Notes under the pieces: model-generated
Told to the model about the DNA's origin: nothing
The model's database searches: none
The model's input: the letters and a program-made list of their open reading frames with translations, nothing else
Program-made: the position numbers and the translations under genes
In this document: positions 1 to 12,500 of the stretch, piece by piece
Numbering within the stretch: the stretch's first letter is position 1
Layout: the number at the start of each line of letters is the position of its first letter
DNA from: Setaria digitata
Lineage: Eukaryota > Nematoda > Chromadorea > Rhabditida > Setariidae
DNA: 24,441 nt
Direction of reading: 5' to 3'
NCBI GenBank assembly: GCA_003640385.1
Contig: RCAB01000716.1
Location: 1 to 24,441, forward strand

Positions 1-631
1 TTTTTTTTTTTTTTTTTTTTTTAAAGTGCTACGTACAATAATTCATCCATTACTAACTGTTCCGATTTACGTAACATCGTAAGAAAATGAAAGCGAAGTT
101 TCATCGTGAATATCATGAAAAAAATTAACAAGAACATAAGATATGAAAGAAGAAAAATTTATTTCTCACGCTCAGCCGAAAGTTTGCTGTTCAAGTTTTA
201 CCAATATGGAGCAAAATATGTTCTAGACGTAATAAACTTTTTCTCTTTAAAAAAAAAAAAAGAGAGAGAGAGAAAAGCATGTCCAAGAATGTATATATGG
301 AAGACATATGCTAATCACAAAGTCCCCTTACTCAAACTGCACCACTATGTATCCTCATACTATAAAAACCTGATCATATTCTCAACTCTTGGCCCGACCT
401 ATTGTTACTGTTGCAAAAAACAAAAAAGTACTGAGATATGGGAGTCACCTCCCAACCATCCATCTAGCCAGATAGATCGCTTTCGGAAAAGCAAATCCTG
501 AGAAGATGAGGGATGGAAGAGGATCTCGCAATGACAAGAAAATCTCGATGCAATTTGCAACCATATGAAAGAGTCATAATATGATCAAACGATATTAACC
601 TCTTGTGTATTGACCTTTTGCTCTCTCTCAG
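1..631. other. No confident gene; T-rich start
   Basis: Opens with 22 T. Open frames on both strands between 106 and 667 show no family similarity and no convincing splice signals. The stretch 390-560 is somewhat richer in G and C and might hold an exon of the plus-strand candidate gene, but I cannot define one. Confidence 0.4.
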
Positions 632-721
632 GAATTCCTCAGTGACAGCCAAATTGGGCAAGAACAACTGAAGTGTACCTCGAGGAGCGGATATACCGAT
701 GGATTTCCTGGTGGTACTCAG
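632..721 (+). CDS. Candidate exon of an unrecognised plus-strand gene
   Basis: A 90-nt open segment follows a strong acceptor (ctctctctcag at 621-631) and ends CAG before gtggac, a weak donor. It reads EFLSDSQIGQEQ, then LKCTSRSGYTDGFPGGTQ. It is clearly richer in G and C than the flanking T runs, and its phase (0/0) matches the segment at 1195. I do not recognise the protein. Confidence 0.35.
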
Positions 722-1194
722 GTGGACAACGATATTTTTCCTCTAATTTTTTTTTTTCCTTCTCTTTGTAAGTAATATTTTAAGGTTTTTTTTTTTTTTT
801 TTTTTTTAAGTTTATGCTTCCTAGGGTGTGGGGCTAGAAACGGTTTATGATTATGTTGCCCTTCTCTATTACTTCACTGATTCGGCCTAGAATGTGTAGT
901 TATCTTGATTCACTTTCTGTGCTTAGTTAATGTTTAATTTTAATCTTAATCTGAAAATAGAATACTTTTGAATATATTTTTAGCATAATAAGCATCGATT
1001 ACATAGTAGGAGTTAGTTTCTTTTTTTCGATTTTACGATTTTAGAGCAAATTTTTATGCACCAAAAATGTGCAACCGAAATAGGTGGTGTTTTGTAAAGC
1101 GATCTGAGCATAATTTAACAGTATTGCAAGTTCACGATTCTCTTTTTTGTTGCTTTACAGTGTACAATTAATTGACAACTCTAATTTCTTTCAG

Positions 1195-1395
1195 CGTGAA
1201 AATGCGCTATTAGCCTGTTTGGTTGGAGGCGGAGAGGGAGGTTGGAAGGAATTGGCGCAGGAACCGGCATCTCGAGAGCCGGAATTCGACGTTGAAAAGG
1301 CAGAGTGGATCCCTCTGCCGGAAGACGAAGAGGATGGAGGCACCGGTGGAAGTGAACGACGTGGAACCGGAAGGAGTGTCCCGCAAATTAGTCCT
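1195..1395 (+). CDS. Probable exon of an unrecognised plus-strand gene
   Basis: A 201-nt open segment bounded by a textbook acceptor (ctaatttctttcag, ending 1194) and donor (gtaagt at 1396). It reads RENALLACLVGGGEGGWKEL, then AQEPASREPEFDVEKAEW, an acidic stretch PLPEDEEDGG, and SERRGTGRS. Base composition is near 50% GC, unlike anything around it, which argues for coding constraint. The acidic, low-complexity nature suggests a disordered part of a larger protein. An alternative acceptor at 1160 would extend it in frame. The rest of the gene would lie left of the window or in the weaker exons nearby. Confidence 0.5.
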
Positions 1396-1436
1396 GTAAG
1401 TTATTAGTCTAACCTATTTATAAACGTGTACTATAG

Positions 1437-1790
1437 GAGAATTTGAATTGTAGAATTTATTTATATTTATATATAATGTAATTTATTCGTGGCTGCGTAA
1501 TAGAGTAAGAATTTCAATTATAAAATTTGTTTATAATTGATTCAATAAAAATTTGAATCTTTTCATTTATAATTTCATGAAATAGCAAGAATTCGAATTT
1601 TCTTGTAATTTATATTGAGTATGTGATATAAAAGTTTAAATTTTCCTATATTATATTTATAATGGAGTACGAAAGTAGGGATTTGAGTTTTATAATTTAT
1701 TTACTATTAATACTATTCATGCTATCAATAAGGTAATAATTTGAATTTATCGTATAATTTACGTATAAGAGTGAGAATTTGGAATTCGGT
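1437..1790. repeat. Degenerate AT-rich tandem array
   Basis: A theme of the form gaatttgaattt followed by taattta recurs about eight times, at roughly 1437, 1505, 1546, 1585, 1630, 1677, 1735 and 1771, with spacing of 35-70 bp. The copies are strongly diverged. It lies just after the donor at 1396, so it is probably intron sequence. Confidence 0.5.
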
Positions 1791-2132
1791 GCAAAATGAA
1801 TGACAATTTTCAATTAATTATTAAAATCGAGAAGCAAAATCCACTGTGTAGGAGGATCTCGATGAGAAAAGTATCTGACCATCTGGTTGAAGCTACTACC
1901 TGAACATTTGCTGTATCCATTGTCGATGATTTTCCGCACTGGTAGGATCGCGTAAAAAAAAATTTTGTTGCACTCCACATTCTTGCAGGAAGAAAATGTA
2001 ATATATCGTAAAATTCACTCTTTCAGCAGTTTTCTTCCCTAATGGAAATGTTAATTTAGTCGTAAGCGGGAATTTGTTGCGCATAGTAATGTTACAAGTT
2101 AGATCTCATCCTTCAATTCTTTTCTTCTTAAG

Positions 2133-2202
2133 TCATTTGCGCAACGGTGTTTAAGAAAGGCACCACTGCAGCTGAACCGAAATTGCAGGGAATGAAACTT
2201 GT
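2133..2202 (+). CDS. Weak candidate exon, plus strand
   Basis: After an acceptor-like ttcttcttaag, one frame reads ICATVFKKGTTAAEPKLQGM and reaches a donor (gtaagg at 2203) in phase 2, which is the phase needed by the segment at 2730. However, its start requires phase 1 while the exon at 1195-1395 ends in phase 0, so an exon is missing or this call is wrong. Read in phase 0 it stops after about 20 codons and could then be a terminal exon. Confidence 0.22.
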
Positions 2203-2729
2203 GTAAGGTTTTGCGCTGATTGAGATAGAAATGCGTAAATTTTTATAATTTTGATTTTGTAGAAAATCGACTTTTAGAACATCTCTGAAAAAAAGGGATG
2301 CTTTTCATTTCCTATGAAATAAAAATTACTTGCACTAAATTGCAAAAACGGGCAAGTATAATTTTTGGTGAGTGAAGGAGTTTTTGAAAAAAAAAAAAAA
2401 AGTTGAGTATTTAGGATCCCCTCATTCGTTTCATTTTAGTTCTCACATAAGATAAAGTTGATTCTAGTTCTGAAGTAGCATAAAACTGTGATCATTATTT
2501 TGGGTAAATTTTTCCAGTGCAAAGAGTAGTTTTTTTCATTATTTTTTTTTTTCTTTTTTTTTTTTTTGTCAGTGTTACAAAACGATTCGGAATTTATCGC
2601 TGAAGGGGAGAGGGGGAATTTTTTATACCTGATACAGTACATTTTATGAGCATATATTTATAGTTACTTTAATTGAATGCTTAATTTTTTTTTTTTTTTT
2701 CCTTTTCTTTTTTTATTTCATGTGCGCAG

Positions 2730-2877
2730 TTGTATTAAGAGAAGCGCTGCGAAATCGAACTTGCTGGCAGAGGAAAAGTTTGTTGTGAAGTTGAAGACGA
2801 TATTTTCACAGATTCATTTGTGGAAAGAGAATGCTTTCTATCATCAATATGATAAAACTATTAGTTTTGTGCGATAG
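2730..2877 (+). CDS. Candidate terminal exon, plus strand, convergent with KCC
   Basis: Follows a T-rich tract and acceptor (tttcatgtgcgcag, ending 2729). The open frame reads CIKRSAAKSNLLAEEKFVVK, then LKTIFSQIHLWKENAF, and stops at 2875-2877. The composition (Lys, Leu, Glu, Phe) is protein-like but I recognise no family. It would place the 3' end of a plus-strand gene about 158 bp from the KCC stop, tail to tail. Confidence 0.3.
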
Positions 2878-2920
2878 GATGATTGTATCTTATCTAAATT
2901 CCAAAGGTTCTCGTATCTCT

Positions 2921-2940
2921 TTTATTTTCAAATATTTATT
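2921..2940 (-). promoter_or_regulatory. Candidate polyadenylation signals of KCC
   Basis: Two AATAAA hexamers on the minus strand (plus-strand tttatt at 2935-2940 and 2921-2926) lie about 96-115 nt after the KCC stop codon. No nearer AATAAA was seen. In an AT-rich genome the hexamer is common by chance, so this is a positional argument. Confidence 0.45.
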
Positions 2941-3035
2941 TAACCGCTTTTTTTTTTTTTTTTTTTTCAAATTAAATTGAATTTGTTCATCGTGTCAGAA
3001 TTGTAGTGTATTCTGAATGATTTATACAACAAAAT

Positions 3036-3726
3036 TTAGGAATATTTTGTGATTACTTCGGAACCACTACCTCGGACTAAAAGCACTCTTCGTAGGTTGT
3101 GTGTTAATACATTCAAAAATTCCATGTAGTTAGAAAGCGCAGATTCTTTTTTCGGTGGTTCTGGAAGATTTAATACAATTAAAGCACTTGCACTGGACTT
3201 CTCGAGAATTTTTCGATTGAGACGTACAGCAGAATGAACTTCACGTATGACACGCTGCAAAGATTATATGCTAAATGTTATTTAATTTAAATTATTTAAT
3301 TTAAATGTTTTAATTATTTAATTAAATGTGGAGTATCAGTTTGTTTGTGAAAATTTCTTGAAATTAACAATTTTTAAATTCGTTAGATCAGTCGAGGCAT
3401 TGCTAATGGAATGAAATATTTTTCACACAAAAGTTATTCAAGAGTTTACCTGCTCTGGCAAATGTCCACCTAATTGATTCGATGAAATAGTTGGTGATTC
3501 CTGAACAGTACTGTTCTTAGTTGTCGTCTCCAAAGAGCTAAATGTGAACTTTCGCTCACATCTAAACTTTCCTTCATGTCTACCATTTTCTAGATTGCTG
3601 CTTTTGGAATGCGTGCTAAAAAGGAAACTGAATATTCGGAAAGTAATAATTAACATTTCAGCTGATAGAAAGTGATAGTATTGCAATGACGATATAATGT
3701 CAGGTAATAACGCCTTCAATTTTTCT

Positions 3727-3757
<31 letters not shown>

Positions 3758-6559
3758 GAGTTAAAATTTTCACAAGGTAAAAATAAAACACAGTAGAGAG
3801 ATAAAGCGATTTAATTTTTAATGATTGATAAGATTTCAAAAAAAGAAAAAGTAGCCAACACTGGCATTGGATTGAATGATAGATGTTCGGAATTGTCTGC
3901 AGCATTTTCAGGAACATATGCCATTTCGGTTTGTGATTTCACTTGGAAAGTGTGCTGAGGAACTATGGATTTACCATCTGTAAATTAAATAAGAAATGAA
4001 CGATCACAAGATTGAATTGTTAGATTTTAGACTTTTTTTTATTCTAGAACCCTCTGAAGATGATAATTTTTTTTTTTTTTTTCACGTAAATTCTTAGGTT
4101 TGCCAATGAAACAAAATGTTGTTCCGTTGAATAAAAGCAACTTTAAATGCTAATATATAGATCAATTAAATTTGCTTGCCATATTTTTCAGTTTCACGCT
4201 GCTTTCGGTTTTGATCAAGAATAACTTGAGCCTAAAAATGCATTAACAATTAACAAATTTAGGATGTATCTAATTTTTTACTGCTACCGTGTGCTACCAA
4301 GAAAATTGACGCATTAAGATGTCCCAATAATATTCGATGATTCTTCCTTAATTATTAGCAGCATGTGGTGAAATTTGTACTAAATTGCTGAAGATCCAAT
4401 TAGAATAGTTTATATTGGATTTGGTACTTAGAATGAAACTAGTCAATGTTTGTTTTATTGGGTGCTGTATCAATCAGACAATAATAAAAATTCAATTAAA
4501 TTTTCCGCCTGCGCTCCATATTTTAGCGCAGTCAAATATGAATTCCAGAATTGGTACAGACGACTAGCAGTCCTAGGAAATCTGGAATTTCTAATTAGCC
4601 AATTCACTGAACAAACGATTAACGATTTTCCTTTAATTGTTCAATGTTTTCATCGTTCCAGATCAATACTTGAAAATCCTAATACATTCGTATTGTTTAC
4701 CTGTATCTGTTAACTATCTAGTTCGCATTAAACTTCAATAAAATATTCAGATGAAATTGGAGTAAAATAGAACCGAATAAAAAGTTACCATTGAGGAGCG
4801 TTTCTTTCGCGATAAATTTAATATATCATTTTGTAATGAGCGTTGTATTTCGTATGCAGATATGTCGGGAATTGCAAATTCCTCTAACTGAAGGGAGGAA
4901 AAGAATTTTTAATTAAGAAGATTTACAAAGTGATTTCTAAAGCTTTTTCTTTTCTCGTTTTGTTTTCTTTTGATTTGCAATTCGCTTTTGAAAGGAAGGT
5001 GGAATTTGTTTCTGATTTTTTTTATTTTTTGCTTTATTTAACTAAATTTGCTCATTTTGCAAAATACGTTGTTCTTGTTAAAGTAAGCGTAATTAATTAA
5101 AACTAAATGCTGCTTTGTATTTAATTGCAAATACTGCGCAATAAAGCAATGGATTCCTTCGATTATACTTATAAAAAACTTGGATGAATAGAAAAACAAA
5201 AGCATACGAATAAATCAGCATCGATACGCATTTCATATAAAAATTTTCCCATATCGTGGCGCATTTGTGATTTATTATCATTATGCGCTACAACAACGAA
5301 TATTCGCAAGTGACAGTTGCGCCATACCTGTTGGTGCGCGACGAATTCAATTTTGTGAAGCAATATAAAATGTCATAAATAATGAAAATCAGATGGAATA
5401 TTACGATTATTGGATGTAACAAAAAATGAAATGATATAAACGAAGGAAATCATGATGAAATATTATGAATTGCAAATTTTATATAAAATTTCATAATGGA
5501 AGTTATTAACATAGGATTCTTTGGGTTCATTAGCAAAATTAAAGATGCTTGGATTTTCATAGAACTAATTAATATCCTATATGGTTATACCTTATGCTGC
5601 TTGAGTAAAAATGAAACAAGAAGTAATAGGCCACCATCATGAAGAATCCACCACATATCAATATTTCCAGCTATTCGGTATTCATTTTCCGGAAAATATG
5701 GAATACCTTTTAGAACTATTAAAGACATGTCTTGCATTGCGCCACGTTGAAGTCGATCTAAAATAATTTTAAAAAGATTGAAAAGTTTAAATTCAAATTG
5801 TCAACTTAATTACTGATGAAAATGCAAATGAGGAGAGAAAAAAAAAAAGTAACTTACGTAAAAAATACCAATAAGCACTTTCAACATGTGACTCTTCCGG
5901 ATACGGAATTAGTAAAGTATTCGGTCGCAACGGTCCGATACCGCAACTTTGTATGAGTGTTGATAGAGCACCTTCTAATTGATCAGCTTCATATATAAGT
6001 GATGAACAGAAGCCGTGGACTTTTGCAATTGTCATCTCTTCTTGTAGCTCTTTTTTCATTTGCTCCGCAATCATCTGTAAATTAAGGAAGTGCTTTATTT
6101 ATGTCAATTCTAATAGTTGATGAAAAGAATATGCCCAATATCAGAATATAATTTAATTATCATGAAAACAATTCAGTTACACCTCAACAGCATTCTGGAA
6201 GTATTTACGCTTAAAGCGAGAATTATTCAACAAATTCTTAACTAATTCGTTATTTTCACTTTAAAATAATATTACCAATGATTAAATTTACCTTAGTGTT
6301 TTTATCTGTTGATTGACCTTCGTGCAATGCTATGGCAACAGTCAAACCTCGACCTTTCTTAAGTTGACTAGCTAGACTAATTAATTTTCGAGTGGTTTCT
6401 TTTTGTCGCCAATCATCGGCCATTGGAAGATTCGTTACCAAAAGTAATTGAGGTCGCCAGTTTTTTGGATGTGGCTGTTTATCTTCCAATTTTGAAAGTG
6501 AAAATTGCGCCGTGCTAAGTATTAGTCCAGTCATTCCATCTCCCCACTCTTTTTTGTCA
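3036..6559 (-). other. kcc: KCC C-terminal regulatory domain: exons 16-24
   Basis: Exons (minus strand): 16 6559-6292, 17 6074-5858, 18 5757-5591, 19 5327-5208, 20 4887-4789, 21 4231-4180, 22 3977-3860, 23 3615-3450, 24 3254-3036. They encode residues of about 614-1088, the cytoplasmic domain that carries the WNK/SPAK-type phosphorylation switch in animal KCCs. Exons 21-23 are low in similarity and form a Ser/Thr-rich linker. Their joins rest on phase: exon 21 needs a GC donor, and exon 22 the donor gttggc at 3859. The equivalents of the two inhibitory threonines are Glu884 (exon 20) and Ser1024 (exon 24). Confidence 0.9.
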
Positions 6560-9500
6560 CTGACAAAAGAATTTAAAAATGACACATATTGCTTAATAAT
6601 TAAATTTAAATTATTCTTTTTGGTAAATGAATGCTTTCATGTTCAAATAAATATCCTTTTATTTTTGATAATGACGACATATTTGTGGCTACTAACAACA
6701 GTAACACTAATTTTTAAATCCTAGCTTCTTTTCCATGTAATATTGACTTGAAAACTGAACTACTTTGTTAAAGATGAAAGGTAAAGGAGAAGGAATTCTG
6801 AGCAGATTTAATTTTTATAAATAACTAGCATCAGTTAAAATTTCAGTAAGTCATTTTGTAAAATTTTTCATAATTTCTTTATTCACTAAGTTCATTCTTA
6901 AAACTAAAAGAAATTTCTGTCATGTTAAAAATTTTTGTTCCTTCCTTGCTATATTTATATTTCAATATTGATTTCAGTTTTTTGTTTTCAATTTGATTTA
7001 AATCCAATTAAATTTCAGTTTAGACTTAATTGAATAATAAATTTCTTTATTAAAAAGCATACCCTTTCCATGATACATATTTATAGATTATGCCACAAAG
7101 TAATGTAACACATAGAGCATAAAACCAATGAGTTGAGAACATTATGAATAAACATAATAATGTTCCCAGTAGTGATAATGTCCTTCAAATAAGTTTAAAT
7201 TAATTGGAAGAAAAATGTTTGCTCGAAATTAATAAAAAAATTAACTGTTAAAAAAGAAAAATTAAGTGAATAAATAACAAATTAACTGTTATTAACTAAA
7301 GGAATCAGTTTTATTATGTACAGTTTCGTATAATAATAATGATAACAAAAAAAAAAAAATGCATAATTTTCTTTTTCCTAAATCTATTAAAATTTAAAAT
7401 TCTTAAAGATTAAAAATTTTACCAATGATAGCATTTAAAACGTGGTCTCCAATTTGGTGCACCAAGAATGGAATGTAAAAAGCATGCAAGATTGATAAAT
7501 GCATAACACATTAGGAAGAAAAAATCAACAATTGGTGCAATTCGATCTAATGCTGCCATTAAAATAGCTAATTCGGCAATAAGTGTTGTTAAAATTACAC
7601 TACAAATAGTAAAATTTATTAATTAATTTCAATTTAATTAATTACTGAAGGTTTATTAAATTCCTAACTGAGAGCAACTATCATTATTGTTGTTGATTGC
7701 ACGTAATAATTTATTTAATCTTTTTTTTTTTTTTCTTTTGTATTTTTCAAATAAAATTTACTGAAAGTATCACATAAAAAAAAAAAAAAAAAAGAAAGAT
7801 AAAATTAACCGTAAAAAAAAAAAAAAAAAGTTTAATCAAGTAAGATGATAAGTTGAGTTTATTTGTTGAGCATAAAGTTATCGCTCTTAGATTTTTTAAA
7901 GAAATTTTAGCAATTTCAAACTAACCATCGAAATGGCTCATTCCATCGTGTTAATACTTGAAATGATCGTAGAAATGGTAAAACATCATCTTTAGCTATT
8001 GACTGTAACAAACGTGGTGCACCTGAAAATTTCAAAAATTTTTTAAATTTTAATGCGAAAAATAAAAAGATAGCAATAAAAATTAATGATAAATTTTGAT
8101 AGTGAAATTTACTGCAAAGGCATTGTAAAGCAGCTCCAAAGCATGATGTAAATGCTCCAATCATAATTATCCAAGGTGATGGCCAAGCTAATTCAGCTAC
8201 TACCATACCAGAACCAGTTATACTCTGTCCATATTTATCACGCAATACTGGGCCTTAAATTGTAAAACAAAAGTTAAATTTGTAATAAATTAAACAAATA
8301 GTATGCTAAAAATTTGAGTCAACTGATTAGATTGTGCATTCTGAGTCAACTAATTAGATGAAAAGATTAGACACCTGAACAAATATGTTAATTTCTTTTC
8401 GCATATAATAAATTTATATATAGTAATTGTGCGAAAAAAAAAAAAAAAAATTGAAACTATTATATTCATTAATAATAGGTAGTAATTATTTCATGCATAA
8501 TAAATTAATAATAATGAAGTAAAATCCAGACAAAACAATTGAAAAATATTAGCGAAAAAGTTTATTTACCTGTTATCGAAGATCCAAAAGCTAAAATCAA
8601 AAGGAAATATATAAGCGACGTTGTTAATTGTGCGCTAATTGTTCCTTGCGGTATACTTTTCTGTGGATCTTCCAAATCACCTCCAAAAAAATTTACTAAA
8701 TTAAAATTTAGAAATCAAATTATATGATATTTGTAAGTTTTATTTCAAAAGTTTTCTTTACGAAAAATTCATACAAATTAATTTTTTTTATGTCATAAAA
8801 AATTGATAAAGTTTCATGATATATAATAATATTTGTAGGAATGAATTTGAAAATTTTAGTTTTGAAAACTAATTAAATAATCCGAACTCTAATTACTGGT
8901 CATAATAGGAAATAGTTTGTAAAACAATAATTAATAATATACCACTCATATTTGCTCCTGTCATAATACCGGTGACACTCGGGAAATAAATTGCCATTAC
9001 AACGAAAAATGTTGTTGTAATATCCTTAAATTATGGAAATAAATAATGCAATGTAATGTTCAATATTGTCTTAATTAATAATTAAGTTACATAATTTGTT
9101 ACATATAAGAGGGAAATGGAAAAAAAAAATAAAGAAAATTGAAATAAAATTTTAGATGACCACTATCTTGCTCTTTTTTTAATACTAATTTTTTTTTTAT
9201 TACCTTTTCAGATTTTTTTTATAACCTTTCCTTCATCTTTAATTCTCAGTAAAATTTTCACTTCGAATTAAACAATTTCCTCAAAAAGTTAAATAAAGTA
9301 TTTAGCAGTTTTTAAGCACTGCTCAAAATGCTATCAAAAAATTTTTACTTTGAAATATTCGTTTTAATAAAAAACAAAAAAAATTTCTCTCTAAAAGCGT
9401 TACCTGAAATATTTCCATCTGTTTATTAGTAACATATTGCTCTGATGCCACTTCACCTTGTTGCATATAATGACTATCCAAATTTGCTAAAATTATTTAG

Positions 9501-12500
9501 AGCATGAAGTTCTTTGGGAAGAAAGGTAAAAAAAAAAAAGAAAAAAAAAAAAAGAAAATTATTTTGATTTGAAAAGAATTTTTTTAAAAAAAAAGAAAAA
9601 TAAAAAAGGTAAGAAAAATGTTTGCAAAATTATAACAGTGAAAAAAGTAAAAAAGTTCGGTGAGAAAAGTTTTGCCGAAATAATTAGTAATGAACAATAA
9701 AAAAGTATTTTGATAAAACACCGAATAGTAAATTTTATGAGAAAAAGAGTCAAGAGTATACCGAGAAAAACATCAGCTTGAATTCCGAGAAAAGCTTTTC
9801 CACAAGTTAATGTATGATTATCACATGAATATAACTTGGTAATGTTACTGGACTGACAAATTTCACCGCGAAGTCTCGGATTATCAAAATTACAGTAAAA
9901 GCATTGATCATCCATGGTCTTATTGATGGGCACATATGCGCTAGCTTGTAGTAATTGTCCGTCAAGGTAGCACACATGATGATTATCAGCTACAATACTT
10001 TTCTCGATAACACCAGCAAAGATTGCTGTTATCGAGATTAGCACGCAAATTAACGAAATCTAAAAAGTTTTGCGAAGAAAAGTTGGAAAAAAAAAAAAAG
10101 TGAAGTGGATTTAATTAGGGTATAAATCTATTTATCAAAGTGAATAAGTGTGAAAGTAGCTATTTAAATAATTAATTAGCTACATGCTTGCTCTTTTTTT
10201 TTTTGGGTTTAGTGTATGAAAGTTGTTTTTTGTTCTTCAAAATGAAGTTAAGATTGAAATATGAATGTAAATTTTTAAAAGGTACAGAAACGCTACAGTA
10301 GGATGAAAACTTTTGTGCAAAGAGCTAGAATTATCATTTGCTTGTTCAATTAAATTAGTGGCTATTTGCAATTTTAGTAGTGCAAATAAGCCCTATTATC
10401 AGTTTCACAAGTGTTATTTGCTTCATCTAACTATGCAGGTGTTTATCATTGATTCCAGTTAATTAATTACCGGTGCAAAAAATTGTACAAATCGAACACC
10501 AAGTGCAACAACAGCAAATATGAGTAACAAAATGACAGTACCATATACTCGATAGTTGTTGGACATCATTCCAGTAAGTCCTTTTAATTCATCAAAATAA
10601 CAGTAAACTTTTATCAAATCTATACATTTTATTAGAGAAGAAGCTACCGAATCTGTTTAGTTCGAAACTCACTCAAAAATCTTTCAACTGAATAATTTTA
10701 GTCCTAGCTATATTTTAGCATAAATAGTAATTGAAAACTCATAATTAAATAAAAAGAAAAACCAACCGGTATCATCATGTACTTCCTGACCACCAATTGT
10801 CATGTTTGGTGCTATGTACAACTGCAAATCGAGGAAAAAAAAAAAAACAGAAATATTTTAAATAAAATTCAATTGTAAATTAATCTGATTTAAATAAAAC
10901 CAAAGTATAAATTAACCATTTCAATTCAATTAAAGTTGTTATTTTAAACTTACTTACAAGAAATACTTCAACTGCAGCAACAATATACATTGCACATGCA
11001 CATGCATTGCCCAAATAAAATAATACACCAACAGCAGTACCAAATTCGGGGCCCAAATTTCGTGAAATCATAAAATATGTTCCACCACCTTCGATTACAC
11101 CGTTTGTTGCTATAGCACTTAGGCTAATGCATGTCAAAAATGTCTGCAGTAAAAAAAATAAAATAAATAAAAATCATCTTTATGATAATGACACTAACTT
11201 CTGGTCTCAGATAGTGACACTAAGTTCTGGTCTCAGATAGTGACACTAAGTTCTGGTCTCAGATAGTGACACTAAGTTGTGATCTCATGAGAAAAGAAAA
11301 AATGTTTTAATTTAATTTTCAATGCAATATCAGTAAAGAATGAAATTTCTACAAATTTCTGTGATATAGTATGATTGTTAATAAACCGCTCCATGTCATT
11401 AATGATTGCTTATTTGTTTTTGCTTTATTTTCAGAATTATTTCGTTTAATTAATTCCATCTGCTAACTCTGTTTTTGATATGGAAAAAATAAAAAAAAAA
11501 AAAAAAAAGTGAGCAGATAAAAAGGTAAATTGAAGAGTTTTTTCAAACTTAGTTTCGTTATCAAATTAATCGATTATCGATTGATTTTAAAATACTGATA
11601 GCTTATTAATCTTTTTGTTTTTGTTTTTTTTTTTTTTTTTTTTTTCTGAACTAATAAGTAAAAGTGTGAAACAAAAGAAGAAGAGAAAAGAAACGATAAG
11701 AATATTTTTCTGGGGAAAAAAGTTAATTGAATAATAAAATTTCGGAAGATTAAAATGCTTTAATTTATAGTACAAATTTACTCGTCACATCCTTCTTGCA
11801 TAATTGATTAATTAATTATTATTAAAATAAATTTTAACGCCTACACATAGCATGCACAAAAATGTCATTGCAATACATTGTCCAATTCCCATAATACCAA
11901 CAATCCAAAATAATCGTAAAAACATTATGGCACCAAAGATATGCTGTATGGTTGGCAAATATACACCCAAAATTGTGCCAAGATTTGCCTTAATTTAAAA
12001 TTTTTAAATTTTAATAAATTTTATAGTATTTTTTTGATGATAAGATTTTGAAAAAGTTGGAAAAAATTAATTTATGCTATAAATAATTTTGTTTGACAAA
12101 GTTTTAGTCATGAATAAATTTTCAAAAAAATTCTTACCATATAGCATTTTCATTTTAAGTTCATAGCAAAGCATTCGTTGATAAAAATATATTTTTCCTT
12201 ATCACTTACTCAAAAATTTTGATTTTATTTATCACAGCAATTATATATTTCTAACATAATTAACTCTATTAATTATACATTAAAGGTATCATTTGCAATG
12301 CTGCATTAAGTCATGAGAAATTGTTAATTACTTGCATGGTCATGATTCGGTTTTTTTTTTTTTTTATATTTACAGTATTTTGACTGTAAAATGCTATTTA
12401 ATCTATCTTTTTTTTTTTCTTTTTTCCTTTTTTCGTCAACTTTTTACTGCATTTTTGATCCAAATTTGGAAGATAAATCAAAATAAAAATTTTAGAAATT

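Larger units (their letters stand above)
7063..11988 (-). other. kcc: KCC permease core: exons 4-15, 12 predicted membrane segments
   Basis: Exons (minus strand): 4 11988-11845, 5 11143-10958, 6 10821-10767, 7 10580-10471, 8 10059-9762, 9 9486-9404, 10 9024-8943, 11 8680-8570, 12 8253-8113, 13 8022-7926, 14 7599-7423, 15 7182-7063. They encode residues 80 to about 613. All phases are consistent. Five of these exons (4, 7, 10, 12, 15) follow AAG acceptors and exon 11 follows GAG, yet every one is fixed by strong protein similarity on both sides of the junction. Confidence 0.95.

Noticed and set aside
106..501. 131-codon open frame on the plus strand
   Set aside because: Composition follows the local poly-A and dinucleotide runs, with no splice logic or recognisable family; only the last third is protein-like, not enough for a call.
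3861..3862. Alternative donor gtgttg for KCC exon 22
   Set aside because: It leaves phase 0, which does not match the phase-2 acceptor of exon 23; the donor two bases later keeps the frame.
9559..9761. Continuation of the KCC exon 8 frame into hydrophobic sequence
   Set aside because: A donor at 9761 in the right phase joins exon 9 with clear KCC structure; the extension is poly-A/T intron read as Phe/Leu/Lys.
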